NCBI RefSeq assembly: GCF_030546935.1
Contig: NZ_JAUOPH010000001.1
Location: 620,001 to 684,000, forward strand
DNA: 64,000 nucleotides
From: Marinobacter sp. 2_MG-2023
Lineage (GTDB): Bacteria > Pseudomonadota > Gammaproteobacteria > Pseudomonadales > Oleiphilaceae
Direction of reading: 5' to 3'
Below, piece by piece: positions 1-8,474 of the stretch. The notes under the pieces were generated by a model. It made no database searches. It had not been told where the DNA came from and worked only from the letters and a program-made list of their open reading frames with translations. Positions within the stretch are counted from its first letter, which is position 1. Each line of letters begins with the position of its first letter. Made by a program: the position numbers and the translations under genes.

Positions 1-2
1 TT

Positions 3-521
3 GAGATTGTCAGCAAGCGTATTCCACGCAGGGATATGGAAACCCAGCTCGCGGCCGGCAAGCTGGATTTCGCTGTCGACGTGCTGTTACCAATCAGCAG
101 CCAGACATCACACGAATTATTGAGGCAGGACAGACTCGTTGTTCTGGCCCGGGAGGGTCACCCACTGGCATCACAGGCTCTGGATATGAACGGGTATCTT
201 TCAGCGCGTCATGTGCTGGTTTCATCACGCACGGAAGGGCCAGGAATTGAGGATTTCGCGTTATCGCGGCTAGGGGTTCAGCGCAGTATTCGCCTGCGTT
301 GCCAACATTACTACGCCGCCTGCCGGGTTGTTGAAGCAACCGATCTTCTGCTGACCATGCCGGAAACCTACGCCAGAATCATTTCAGAACAGGCCAGCAT
401 TACCATTATGAACCCACCGGCAGACCTGCCCTCTCTCGACGTGCACCTCTACTGGCACAAGGCCTACGGTCAGGAGCCGGCGTTAATCTGGTTCAGGGAA
501 CTGCTCAAGGCTATTCAGTAG
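3..521 (+). CDS. LysR-family transcriptional regulator, 3' part only
   Basis: The open frame runs in from the left edge of the window, so only the C-terminal ~172 residues are visible and the N-terminal helix-turn-helix is missing. What remains looks like the second half of a LysR substrate-binding domain: a 'LDFAVDVL' strand, a 'LVVLAREGHPL' segment, a 'LLLTMPETYARI' stretch, and the usual ending 'LYWHKAYGQEPALIWFRELL'. Proteins of this family are cytoplasmic DNA-binding regulators that respond to a small ligand. The target and ligand cannot be told from this fragment. Its stop overlaps by a few bases the 3' end of the convergent membrane-protein gene. The ATG at 36 lies within the domain and is not the real start. 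Confidence 0.85.
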   Translation, partial: EIVSKRIPRRDMETQLAAGKLDFAVDVLLPISSQTSHELLRQDRLVVLAREGHPLASQALDMNGYLSARHVLVSSRTEGPGIEDFALSRLGVQRSIRLRCQHYYAACRVVEATDLLLTMPETYARIISEQASITIMNPPADLPSLDVHLYWHKAYGQEPALIWFRELLKAIQ

Positions 522-871
522 GCGCCAACGGCCGCCAGAAAGCCGAAAAAGCCAATAGCCGTGATACCAAGCGAGGCAACCACAATGCCGAAGCCCCACC
601 AGACCGCTGCACCATCCGAAATAGCAACACCGTGGCCACGCAGGGTGCGGTAAAACGCCCATGGACCAAGAATAAACGCTCCGACTACTGCAAAAACAAG
701 CCCCACACTGATACCGGCAAATGTCCAGGTTGCAAGCACGGTTGCACGATCCGATAGCCCCTCTCGAACCCCATGGTGCTCAAGAAACTTCTTGCAAAAG
801 AACCAGACCAATGCGAACAGGACAACAACGAAAACGATGCCGCCAATGATGGTAATGAGTCGGTAGAGCAA
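515..871 (-). CDS. small three-helix membrane protein, function unknown
   Basis: A 118-residue protein with three clear hydrophobic segments, at about residues 6-26, 45-72 and 92-116. The short charged loop after the first segment (KKFLEHHGVREGLSDRAT) suggests an integral inner-membrane protein. I recognise no family and no catalytic motif. No ATG is available in frame. The frame opens with TTG at 871, preceded by AGGA about 8 bases upstream, and an in-frame stop lies just beyond that. The gene converges on the LysR fragment and overlaps its end by 7 bases. The hydrophobicity pattern makes it likely to be real, but its role is unknown. Confidence 0.6.
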   Translation of the reverse strand: MLYRLITIIGGIVFVVVLFALVWFFCKKFLEHHGVREGLSDRATVLATWTFAGISVGLVFAVVGAFILGPWAFYRTLRGHGVAISDGAAVWWGFGIVVASLGITAIGFFGFLAAVGAY

Positions 872-1057
872 AGAGATCGTCCTGTGAGTTCGTCATACAA
901 ATTTCGAGCATCAGCCCGCCCACTGCCGCAAACACTATAACGTCCAGCCGAGGGCGGGTAAAACGGCTTTATTGGCCTGCGTGGTGGCGTCTTGTGTTTG
1001 GGAAGCTAAACTGGGCTTGTTATCTATACGAGTCAACTCGAAAAAGGAGTCGCCAAC

Positions 1058-2224
1058 ATGGCCCAAACTATCCGCATCGCCGTAACACCGGGAGACGGGA
1101 TCGGTCCGGAAGTCGTGGGGGAAGCCATACGCTGCCTCGAAACCCTGCGTACCAAACATGGTTTGGACCTTGAGTGGACGAGCTTTCCCTGGCCGTCCCA
1201 TGCCTGGCATCAGGAACACGGCGAATCCATGCCCGACGATGCACTGGCTCAGCTCAAAGCCTACGACGCAATATTGCTGGGTGCCCTGGGTGATCCGGGC
1301 CCACTGGATGACCCGAGCCGTTATCTTTTGACCGACAGCGTCTCGCTAGCCCCCCTTCTGGACATGCGCAAAGGCTTTGACCAATGGGTATGCGAACGCC
1401 CTGCCCGCCTGTTACCGGGTGCCCGACAGTACCTTGCGGATGAACGCGCGAAAGATATCGATATGCTGGTGATTCGGGAGAATTCCGAAGGTGAGTACGT
1501 AAGCCAGGGCGGTCGCCTGCGCAAAGGCACGGAGGATGAGATTGCGACGCAGATGGAGGTGTTTACCCGCAAGGCCACCAACCGCATTATTCGCTATGGT
1601 TTCGAGCAGGCCCGCACCCGGGCTGCAGACCGGGTTAAAGAAGGCCGTACCAGAACCTTCCGCTCCCTTGATGGCTCTCAGTATGGTCGAGCCTGCGAAA
1701 GCCAGGTTTGCCTGATCACCAAGCGAAACGCCCTCCGCTATTGGGGCGATATGTACACCGAAGCGTTCGAAGAAATCAGCAAGGAGTTTCCGGATGTCGC
1801 TACGCATCACGAACTGGTCGATGCGGCCTGTATGAAGTTCGTTCAGAGCCCCTGGGCCTTCGATGTGGTGGTCGCCAGCAACCTGCAAGGAGATATTCTT
1901 ACGGATCTTGCAGCCGTGCTGTCGGGTGGCATGGGCGTTGCGCCATCCTGTAACCTGAACCCCACAGACCCGGACATGCCATCCATGTTCGAGCCTACTC
2001 ATGGCAGCGCTCCGGACATCGCTGGCAAGGGCCTGGCAGACCCCACAGCCATGCTGTTTACCACAGCACGCATGCTGGAATGGTTAGGGCGGAAAGATCC
2101 GTCGATGGCGACTGCTGGCAAGGAGCTGTTTGATGCCGTGGCCGCAGACCTGGCGGATAGTGCCGGGGCCCGGCGGGAAACCAAGGAAATCGGCGACGCG
2201 ATCTGCCAAAGGCTGTCAGCCTGA
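1058..2224 (+). CDS. isocitrate/isopropylmalate-dehydrogenase family enzyme, tartrate/D-malate dehydrogenase type
   Basis: A cytoplasmic NAD- and metal-dependent beta-decarboxylating dehydrogenase of 388 residues. The N-terminus has 'IAVTPGDGIGPEVV', typical of the family. 'DMLVIRENSEGEYVSQGGR' matches the substrate-binding stretch of the tartrate/D-malate branch better than LeuB or Icd. 'DVVVASNLQGDILTDLAAVLSGG' carries the metal-binding aspartates, and 'EPTHGSAPDIAGKG' is the NAD-site signature. A charged insertion near residues 188-208 (KEGRTRTFRSLDGSQYGR) is longer than I would expect. The gene stands alone, not beside leuC/leuD, which argues against leucine synthesis. The start ATG follows a good site (AAAGGAG). 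The probable substrate is D-malate or tartrate; the exact one is inference. Confidence 0.85.
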   Translation: MAQTIRIAVTPGDGIGPEVVGEAIRCLETLRTKHGLDLEWTSFPWPSHAWHQEHGESMPDDALAQLKAYDAILLGALGDPGPLDDPSRYLLTDSVSLAPLLDMRKGFDQWVCERPARLLPGARQYLADERAKDIDMLVIRENSEGEYVSQGGRLRKGTEDEIATQMEVFTRKATNRIIRYGFEQARTRAADRVKEGRTRTFRSLDGSQYGRACESQVCLITKRNALRYWGDMYTEAFEEISKEFPDVATHHELVDAACMKFVQSPWAFDVVVASNLQGDILTDLAAVLSGGMGVAPSCNLNPTDPDMPSMFEPTHGSAPDIAGKGLADPTAMLFTTARMLEWLGRKDPSMATAGKELFDAVAADLADSAGARRETKEIGDAICQRLSA

Positions 2225-2233
2225 AAAAGCAGT

Positions 2234-2265
2234 GACAGAGCCAGAAAGGGTTTTCTGGCTCTGTC
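2234..2265. terminator. perfect 14-bp hairpin between convergent genes
   Basis: GACAGAGCCAGAAA pairs perfectly with TTTCTGGCTCTGTC around a GGGT loop. It lies just after the dehydrogenase stop and just before the convergent lipoprotein stop. A short T run (TTTTT) follows in the minus direction, but there is no clear T tract in the plus direction. It probably ends the minus transcript and may act in both directions. Confidence 0.65.
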
Positions 2266-2279
2266 TCATTCATAAACGT

Positions 2280-2852
2280 TTACTCGTCAGCCATCACGAA
2301 TTCCAGACGACCCGGCGCCACCCGGATATCCATAGGCACCATGCCGAACATCCGCTGAGCCAGATTGGTGTCATCCAGGCGGTATACAGGCATGGTCTCA
2401 AGCATCTGGGCTACAACCCGCATCACACTCTCAGTGACCGGCGCCAGATCGCCTTTGAAGAAACCCGCATCAACACTGCTTTCCAGCAGTTTTATTCTCC
2501 GAATGTAAATAGCCTTTTCCGTGCTGTCGTAGACCGGCGCGCCCTCAATCTTCAAGGCAATATCAACCGGCAGTTTGGCCAGAAACGCGTTCAACGCAAC
2601 CTGCCCGTTCAAATCCACCACCGCGACATCCCGGCCGTCCGGCCCCAGGGTAATGTCGGCACTGTCGAGACTCAAGCTGAGTGGAGAGCCACTTTTAAGC
2701 TGCGTGCGATCGTAATCACTAACCACATCCTGAAGATGCTTCTCCAGCTCTCCTTCCGAAATTGAATAAGGTGAAATGCTGGCACAGCCACTGGACAAAG
2801 CAAGCACCAGAAACACCATGCCCCAAAGGCGACTCAGGTGCAGTTTATTCAT
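2280..2852 (-). CDS. DUF1439 (YceB-like) lipoprotein
   Basis: A 190-residue predicted lipoprotein. The N-terminus is a signal peptide of the lipoprotein type: basic MNKLHLSRLW, then a hydrophobic core, then the lipobox LSSGC, so the mature protein starts at that cysteine and is membrane-anchored. The rest (ISEGELEKHLQD..., ADITLGPDGRDVAVVDLNGQVALNAF, and LETMPVYRLDD near the end) fits the DUF1439/YceB family of lipid-binding-like periplasmic folds, whose role is not established. GTG, ATG and ATG codons are adjacent at 2858, 2855 and 2852. I chose 2852 because GGAGA lies at the best distance from it. It is a single gene, convergent with the dehydrogenase. Confidence 0.8.
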   Translation of the reverse strand: MNKLHLSRLWGMVFLVLALSSGCASISPYSISEGELEKHLQDVVSDYDRTQLKSGSPLSLSLDSADITLGPDGRDVAVVDLNGQVALNAFLAKLPVDIALKIEGAPVYDSTEKAIYIRRIKLLESSVDAGFFKGDLAPVTESVMRVVAQMLETMPVYRLDDTNLAQRMFGMVPMDIRVAPGRLEFVMADE

Positions 2853-2904
2853 CATCACTCTCCATTGGTTAAGCCGCCACTATCTGACGGCAAACCCGGA
2901 CTGG

Positions 2905-3096
2905 CTATTCGTTTTCAGCCCGGGCATCTACGTGAGGGATGAGATTATCGTCGAAAACCACCTTCAATAGAATGGGCTGACAACACACCTGACAGTCTTC
3001 CACGTATTCCTGCTCCGCCACTGACTGATCGACACTGATCTCCAGCGCCTCCCCGCAGTAGGGGCATTGGATAAGTACAGAGTCCAGAGCCGACAT
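2905..3096 (-). CDS. CPXCG-motif cysteine-rich mini-protein
   Basis: A 63-residue protein with a CPYCG motif near the N-terminus and a second pair, CQVCCQP, about 25 residues later. This makes a likely four-cysteine zinc ribbon. It belongs to the small 'CPXCG motif-containing cysteine-rich protein' family found in many gammaproteobacteria, with no known function. ATG at 3096 is preceded by GAGGAG at good spacing, which favours it over the GTG two codons upstream. It lies directly downstream of the aminotransferase gene with only a few bases between them, so the two are probably co-transcribed. Confidence 0.82.
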   Translation of the reverse strand: MSALDSVLIQCPYCGEALEISVDQSVAEQEYVEDCQVCCQPILLKVVFDDNLIPHVDARAENE

Positions 3097-3105
3097 AGGC
3101 ACTCC

Positions 3106-4332
3106 TCAGAACTGTTGTTTAGCCATCCACGGAATGATGCGATCAAACGCCGCATCGAGCTTCTCACAGGTCGTGGAGAAACTGATACGAACCGCGTTGG
3201 TCGAGCCTTCGCCAAAGGCATCACCCGGTACCATACACACCCCGGTTTCCTTGAGCATGCGCAGCGCCAGATCAGAACCATCAACATGGGGCGGCAAAGC
3301 GGGAAATGCGAAAAAGGCACCACCAGGCTTATAACCGGTCATGTAAGGCGTCTGCTCTATCAGGTCCACGACTTTGTCCCGGCGCTCCCGATAGATATCC
3401 ACCATGTCTTTTACACACTGCTGGTCACCTGTCAGTGCTGCCACACCCGCGAACTGCGAAGGCGTATTGGCAACGGAAGTCGTAAACATATGAAAGCGTC
3501 GCAGGGATTTGATTGCAGCCTGGCTGGCAATCACCCAACCTACACGCAGTCCCGCCATACTGTAGGTTTTCGAAAAACTGCTGATGCACATGATGTTATC
3601 CAGATCCATGGAGCAGTTCAGGACACTGGCAAAATCATCGTCATCAAAAATAAGGTGGTCATACACTTCGTCGGCATAAACCTGGATACCCCGGTATGCG
3701 CACTCTTCCAGAATGGTTTCCACGGTAGTGCGGGGATATACAGCACCCGTCGGGTTATTCGGGTTGTTGAGGATCAGGGCAAAGGTGCGTGGCCCCATGG
3801 CACGAATCACCTCATCAGGATCAAGCTGATGATTATTCTCTGCCTGAGTCGATACGAACTTCACCTCGCCGCCGTTCATACGGATCAAAGGTGCGTACAA
3901 CAAGAAGGAGGGATCCGTCACGATGAACTGTCGCCCTGGTGCTGCTGTAGCGGCAATTGCCAGGTACATAGCTTCAGTGGCCCCGCTGGTAACCAGAATG
4001 TTGTCTCTGGTCAGCTTGCGGTTATAGCGTTTGCTGTAATAGTCCCTCAGCGCTACCAGTAACTCAGGCAGCCCGGCGTCCATGGTATAGCCGGTTTGCC
4101 CTGCGTTCAGGGCCTCGATGTAAGCATCAACAATATGCCTGGGTGTCGGCAGATCCGGCTGACCAATGGAAAGATGAATGACATCTTTCATACTGGCCGC
4201 CATATTAACCATACGCCGGATTCCCGGCACCGGAACTGCCTGCATAGCAGGGTTCCAACTGGCCTTGGTTTTCCGGTACTTCACTTTCCGCGGTGTATCC
4301 TGGCCGGTATCTCTGTTGGCGGCGCCTGCCAT
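3106..4332 (-). CDS. PLP-dependent class I/II aminotransferase
   Basis: A 408-residue cytoplasmic aminotransferase of fold type I. Visible signatures are 'HLSIGQPDLPTP' in the N-terminal arm, 'LVTSGATEAMYLAI' (phosphate binding), 'LILNNPNNPTGAVY' and 'VYADEVYDHLIF' (PLP ring contacts), 'SSFSKTYSMAGLRVGW' with the Schiff-base lysine, and a C-terminal 'VRISFSTTCEKL' with the carboxylate-binding arginine. It resembles aspartate/aromatic or alanine-type aminotransferases. The amino donor cannot be read from sequence. The frame is open to 4377, but ATG 4332 has a strong CAGGAGG site six bases upstream and is preferred. The Cys-rich mini-protein follows in the same direction. Confidence 0.87.
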   Translation of the reverse strand: MAGAANRDTGQDTPRKVKYRKTKASWNPAMQAVPVPGIRRMVNMAASMKDVIHLSIGQPDLPTPRHIVDAYIEALNAGQTGYTMDAGLPELLVALRDYYSKRYNRKLTRDNILVTSGATEAMYLAIAATAAPGRQFIVTDPSFLLYAPLIRMNGGEVKFVSTQAENNHQLDPDEVIRAMGPRTFALILNNPNNPTGAVYPRTTVETILEECAYRGIQVYADEVYDHLIFDDDDFASVLNCSMDLDNIMCISSFSKTYSMAGLRVGWVIASQAAIKSLRRFHMFTTSVANTPSQFAGVAALTGDQQCVKDMVDIYRERRDKVVDLIEQTPYMTGYKPGGAFFAFPALPPHVDGSDLALRMLKETGVCMVPGDAFGEGSTNAVRISFSTTCEKLDAAFDRIIPWMAKQQF

Positions 4333-4600
4333 AAAAACCTCCTGCAACGGGAACGGGGGCAAATAAAAAACTACCATTGCAGGTTAGCCAGTAAGGCAAG
4401 GGCATACAAGACAAAAGCAGACAAACATTGGATAGGTATAAATACGTGCCAATAAAGGGCTGTCCGGATACAGCAGGATCAGGCCAAGGTTGACCCGGTG
4501 GCGTCTGCCTACCAGACTGTACTGAGGGCTCGACAGCGGGTATGACAAGCCTCGGAAAACACACATACGACCACCAGCCATCTGACCAATCGGAGGTTCA

Positions 4601-5584
4601 ATGACTCAGCGCAGCAAGCCTGTGGTAACCGTTCTCACCGCGCCCGGTGAGCAAGAGCCACCGGGAATGGATTCACTCAGGGCGCGAGCCGAAGTACGCT
4701 TCGCCAGTGACGAGGCAACTCTGAGAAGCACCCTGCCCGGCACAGATATTATGATGGTGACGGATTTTCGCACCGAGGCGCTCGAGGCCGCTTGGGGTTG
4801 TGCTGACAAGCTGCGATGGATCCACGCGACCAGTGCCGGGGTGGACGCTCTTATGTTCCCTGCCCTGACTGAAGGCAACGTGGTTGTCACTAACGCCAGG
4901 GGCATATTTGATCGGACTATCGCAGAATATGTGCTGTGCACCATTCTGATGTTCGCCAAGGATTTCCCGGGTTCCATCCGGTTGCAAATGAAGCACCAAT
5001 GGAAGCACCGGGATACAGAACGAGCCGAGGGCAAACAGGTTCTGGTCGTTGGTGCAGGATCCATCGGCCGTCAGATCGGGCGCCTTGTTGCAGCTGCTGG
5101 CCTGAAACCTCATGGAATTGCCAGAACAGCCCGCAAAGACGACCCCGACTTCGTTGCCGTTCATGGCAATGACGATCTCTATGATCAGCTCGGCCATGCT
5201 GATTACGTGGTTATCGCCGCACCGCTTACACCACAAACGGAAGGGCTGTTTGACGAAAAAGCATTTAAATCCATGAAGAGCACAGCCCGCTTGATCAACA
5301 TTGGGCGCGGGCCGATTGTTAAGACCGACGACCTGATTGCGGCGCTCAAAAGCGGCGAAATAGCCGGCGCGGGGCTGGATGTGTTCGAGGAAGAGCCACT
5401 ACCCGAGGATCACCCGCTCTGGGATATGGAGAATGTGACCATGACGGCGCACATGGCCGGAGATTTTATCGGCTGGAAGCGGGCCCTTACCGATCAGTTT
5501 CTCGAGAACTTTGACCGTTGGCATAAAGGCGAAGACTTGTTCAACCTGGTCAACAAGGAGCTGGGTTACGCAGGAAGTAAATAA
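4601..5584 (+). CDS. D-2-hydroxyacid dehydrogenase, NAD(P)-dependent
   Basis: A 327-residue oxidoreductase. The Rossmann motif is 'VLVVGAGSIGRQIG'. The three catalytic residues of the family are in place: Arg in 'INIGRGPIV', Glu in 'DVFEEEPLP', and His in 'TMTAHMAGD'. The substrate half holds 'WIHATSAGVDAL' and 'VTNARGIFDRTIAEYVL'. Overall it looks like the glyoxylate/hydroxypyruvate-reductase-like branch rather than SerA, since it lacks an ACT domain. ATG follows CGGAGG. The gene is divergent from the aminotransferase, across 268 bp, and a strong terminator follows it. The true substrate is not evident. Confidence 0.85.
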   Translation: MTQRSKPVVTVLTAPGEQEPPGMDSLRARAEVRFASDEATLRSTLPGTDIMMVTDFRTEALEAAWGCADKLRWIHATSAGVDALMFPALTEGNVVVTNARGIFDRTIAEYVLCTILMFAKDFPGSIRLQMKHQWKHRDTERAEGKQVLVVGAGSIGRQIGRLVAAAGLKPHGIARTARKDDPDFVAVHGNDDLYDQLGHADYVVIAAPLTPQTEGLFDEKAFKSMKSTARLINIGRGPIVKTDDLIAALKSGEIAGAGLDVFEEEPLPEDHPLWDMENVTMTAHMAGDFIGWKRALTDQFLENFDRWHKGEDLFNLVNKELGYAGSK

Positions 5585-5607
5585 TCCGACCCGAGCTGCA
5601 AATACAT

Positions 5608-5641
5608 AAAAAAACGGGAACCAACAGGTTCCCGTTTTTTT
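5608..5641. terminator. bidirectional rho-independent terminator
   Basis: ACGGGAACC and GGTTCCCGT form a perfect 9-bp stem with an AACA loop, flanked by a run of A on the left and a run of T on the right. It sits between the convergent 2-hydroxyacid dehydrogenase (plus) and response-regulator (minus) genes, so it can end both transcripts. Confidence 0.92.
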
Positions 5642-5663
5642 ATTCAGACCAACAAACTGACGC

Positions 5664-6329
5664 TCAGCTTCCGGACAACGACTGGTCAGAGGGATCGATT
5701 TCCATCTGCTGTATCGCGATAACCGCCTGAGTGCGGTTACGAACCCCAAGCTTACGGAATACCGCCGTAATATGTGCCTTGATAGTAGCCTCAGACACAT
5801 CCAGATCGTAAGCAATCTGCTTATTCAGCAGGCCTTCCGCCAACATACCCAGCACCCGGAACTGCTGCGGGGTCAGGGATGCCAGTTTCTCGGAGAAATC
5901 AGTCGTATCCGTATGCATCCGCTCAAGCTTGTCTGCTACACCTTCCGGCAACCAGACATCGCCTTCGAGCACGGCGCGAATTGCCTCCGTAATGGTAGGC
6001 AAAGGCGCCGACTTTGGAATAAAGCCGGACGCCCCATAATCAATGGAGCGTCGCATCACCTGAAGTTGCTCCGAACCTGACACAACCACCACCGGTAATC
6101 CGGGATACTGCCCACGCATGAACACCAACCCGGAAAAACCATGGGCACCTGGCATATTGAGATCGAGCAGAACCAGATCTGCATCCGGGTGCGAATCTAC
6201 CGACGCCTGCAGCGCCTTGATGCTTTCTACTTCTACGGTTTCAGCATCAGGCACCGCTTGATTGACCGCCTGTTTCAGGGCAGCCCGAAACAATGGGTGA
6301 TCATCAGCGACGATAATTGTTTGTGTCAT
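5664..6329 (-). CDS. LuxR/NarL-family response regulator (ErdR-like)
   Basis: A 221-residue two-component response regulator. The receiver domain (about 1-125) begins 'TIIVADDHPLFR' with the acidic pair, has the phospho-acceptor aspartate in 'LVLLDLNMPG', and the conserved lysine in 'GFIPKSA'. The C-terminal LuxR-type helix-turn-helix reads 'LTPQQFRVLGMLAEGLLNKQIAYDLDVSEATIKAHITAVFRKLGV'. It lies downstream of acs on the same strand. In pseudomonads, a regulator of this type (ErdR/CrbR) activates acs and ethanol/acetate utilisation. The link here is inference from family and position. No cognate kinase lies next to it. Confidence 0.85.
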   Translation of the reverse strand: MTQTIIVADDHPLFRAALKQAVNQAVPDAETVEVESIKALQASVDSHPDADLVLLDLNMPGAHGFSGLVFMRGQYPGLPVVVVSGSEQLQVMRRSIDYGASGFIPKSAPLPTITEAIRAVLEGDVWLPEGVADKLERMHTDTTDFSEKLASLTPQQFRVLGMLAEGLLNKQIAYDLDVSEATIKAHITAVFRKLGVRNRTQAVIAIQQMEIDPSDQSLSGS

Positions 6330-6369
6330 TAAACAGATTCCTCACAGGTTTATGGCCTGCTTTCAGACC

Positions 6370-8319
6370 TTATTTGAACTCGCGACTTCCGATGAGCTCG
6401 TCCACCACACCCGGGTCTGCAAGTGTCGAGGTATCGCCCAGCTGGTCGTGCTCATTTGCAGCAATCTTACGCAATATCCGGCGCATAATCTTGCCTGACC
6501 GGGTTTTTGGCAAGCCCGGCGCCCACTGAATCACATCCGGAGACGCGATCGGGCCGATTTCCTTGCGCACCCATTGTACCAGTTCCTTCTTGAGCTCGTC
6601 TGAAGGCTCTTCGCCCTGCATCAGGGTTACATAGACATAGATGCCCTGGCCCTTGATGTCGTGAGGGAAGCCAACAACAGCGGCTTCGGCAACCTTGTCG
6701 TGAGCCACCAGAGCGCTTTCAACCTCCGCGGTACCCAGGCGGTGCCCGGAAACGTTGAGCACGTCATCAACACGACCGGTAATCCAGTAGTAACCATCTT
6801 CATCGCGACGAGCACCGTCGCCGGTGAAGTACATGCCTTTATAGGCACTGAAATAGGTCTGGGCAAAACGTTCGTGGTCGCCATAAATCGTGCGCATCTG
6901 GCCCGGCCAGCTGTCCAGAATCACGAGGTTACCATCAGTCTTGCCTTCGAGCAGGTTACCCTCGTTATCGACAAGCGCTGGCTGGACACCGAAGAACGGA
7001 ACTGTCGCTGAGCCCGGCTTCAGGTCGATCGCACCCGGCAAGGGCGCAATCAGGATGCCGCCGGTTTCTGTCTGCCACCAGGTATCTACGATGGGGCATT
7101 CGCTGTTGCCGATAACGCGATGGTACCACTCCCAAGCCTCAGGATTGATCGGCTCACCAACAGAACCAAGCAATTTCAGGCTCTTGCGGGTAGTGCCATC
7201 CATACAGGCTTCACCTTCAGCCATCAGAGCCCGGATTGCAGTCGGTGCGGTGTACAGAATGTTGACTTGATGCTTATCGACAATCTGCCCCATACGAGAG
7301 CTGTCCGGGTAGTTCGGCACGCCCTCGAACAGTACGGAGATCGCACCATTACATAACGGTCCATACAGAATGTAGCTGTGACCAGTCACCCAGCCAAAAT
7401 CGGCAGTACACCAGTAAACATCACCGTCGTGGTAATCGAACACATACTGGTGAGTCATAGAGGCGTAGACCATGTAACCGCCAGTCGTATGCAAAACACC
7501 TTTGGGCGCACCAGTTGAACCCGACGTATAAAGCATGAACAGGGGATCTTCTGCGTTCATCGGCTCTGGAGGACAGTCGGCAGAGGCAGACTTCATCAGG
7601 TCTTCATAACGCGCATCGCGACCTTCAACCCAGGGTACGTCTTTATTGCCGGTACGGCTAACAACGATGACTTTCTCAACCTGGGCGTCGTCTTCATTTT
7701 TGAGCGCCGCATCCACATTCTTTTTCAGCGGAATCTTGCGGCCGCCGCGCAGACCTTCGTCAGAAGTGATCACAAAACGGGACTTGCCGTTGGCAACGCG
7801 GGCACCCAGAGCCTCTGGCGAGAAGCCGCCGAAAACTACAGAGTGGATTGCACCAATCCGCGCACACGCCAACATAGCGACAGCGGTTTCAACAATCATC
7901 GGCATGTAGATGGTGACTACATCACCTTTTTTCACGCCCAGACCTTTCAGAACGTTGGCAAACTTGCTGGTTTCTTCGTGCAGTTCGCTATAGGTAACGT
8001 GACGGGAGTCGGCAGGGTCATCGCCTTCGAAAATAATGGCAGTCTGGTCACCGCGTGTGGCGAGATGACGATCGAGGCAGTTGGCTGAAGCATTCAGCTG
8101 GCCGTCTTCAAACCACTTGATCGAAAGGTTGTTGTAATCAAAAGTCGTGTTCTTGACCTTGGAATAGGGTTTGATCCAGTCAAGGCGCTTACCATGCTCA
8201 CCCCAGAAAGTATCTGGCTCCTCAACAGATTGACGATACATTTCGTCATACTGTTCCCGGTTCACCAAGGCCCGTGCGGCCACATCCGGGCTTACCGGAT
8301 AAAGATGCTTATCAGTCAT
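6370..8319 (-). CDS. acs: acetyl-CoA synthetase (AMP-forming)
   Basis: A 649-residue enzyme that activates acetate with ATP and CoA through acetyl-AMP, in the cytoplasm. The adenylate-forming P-loop is '[19 protein letters not shown]', the nucleotide motif is 'WWQTETGG', and '[32 protein letters not shown]' marks the hinge. The C-terminal catalytic lysine, the usual site of regulatory acetylation, is K610 in '[12 protein letters not shown]'. The length matches E. coli Acs. ATG follows AAGGGGGAA. The LuxR-type regulator lies downstream and the fatty acyl-CoA reductase upstream, all on the minus strand. Acetyl-CoA made here can feed the glyoxylate cycle or fatty-acid synthesis. Confidence 0.95.
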   Translation of the reverse strand: MTDKHLYPVSPDVAARALVNREQYDEMYRQSVEEPDTFWGEHGKRLDWIKPYSKVKNTTFDYNNLSIKWFEDGQLNASANCLDRHLATRGDQTAIIFEGDDPADSRHVTYSELHEETSKFANVLKGLGVKKGDVVTIYMPMIVETAVAMLACARIGAIHSVVFGGFSPEALGARVANGKSRFVITSDEGLRGGRKIPLKKNVDAALKNEDDAQVEKVIVVSRTGNKDVPWVEGRDARYEDLMKSASADCPPEPMNAEDPLFMLYTSGSTGAPKGVLHTTGGYMVYASMTHQYVFDYHDGDVYWCTADFGWVTGHSYILYGPLCNGAISVLFEGVPNYPDSSRMGQIVDKHQVNILYTAPTAIRALMAEGEACMDGTTRKSLKLLGSVGEPINPEAWEWYHRVIGNSECPIVDTWWQTETGGILIAPLPGAIDLKPGSATVPFFGVQPALVDNEGNLLEGKTDGNLVILDSWPGQMRTIYGDHERFAQTYFSAYKGMYFTGDGARRDEDGYYWITGRVDDVLNVSGHRLGTAEVESALVAHDKVAEAAVVGFPHDIKGQGIYVYVTLMQGEEPSDELKKELVQWVRKEIGPIASPDVIQWAPGLPKTRSGKIMRRILRKIAANEHDQLGDTSTLADPGVVDELIGSREFK

Positions 8320-8397
8320 TGTGTTCCCCCTTGATCAGAGTCTGTTGTTTTTGTCGGTACCATTAATTCAAAGCGATAAGGCACATCAGCCCTATGG

Positions 8398-8423
8398 ACA
8401 CATGCATCTAGTTCACCATGTGT
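8398..8423. promoter_or_regulatory. inverted repeat upstream of acs, possible operator
   Basis: ACACATG, 12 bases, then CATGTGT: a perfect 7-base inverted repeat about 80 bp before the acs start. A second imperfect dyad (TTAGACG-AA-CGTCCTAA, 8440-8456) lies a little farther upstream. Either could bind the neighbouring response regulator or another activator. No binding is demonstrated. Confidence 0.35.
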
Positions 8424-8474
8424 GCCACTAAACAATGAATTAGACGAACGTCCTAACAAGCTCCAACTTTATCC

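Noticed and set aside
3067..4062. Long plus-strand frame opposite the aminotransferase
   Set aside because: It is antisense to a gene with clear family motifs and shows none of its own.
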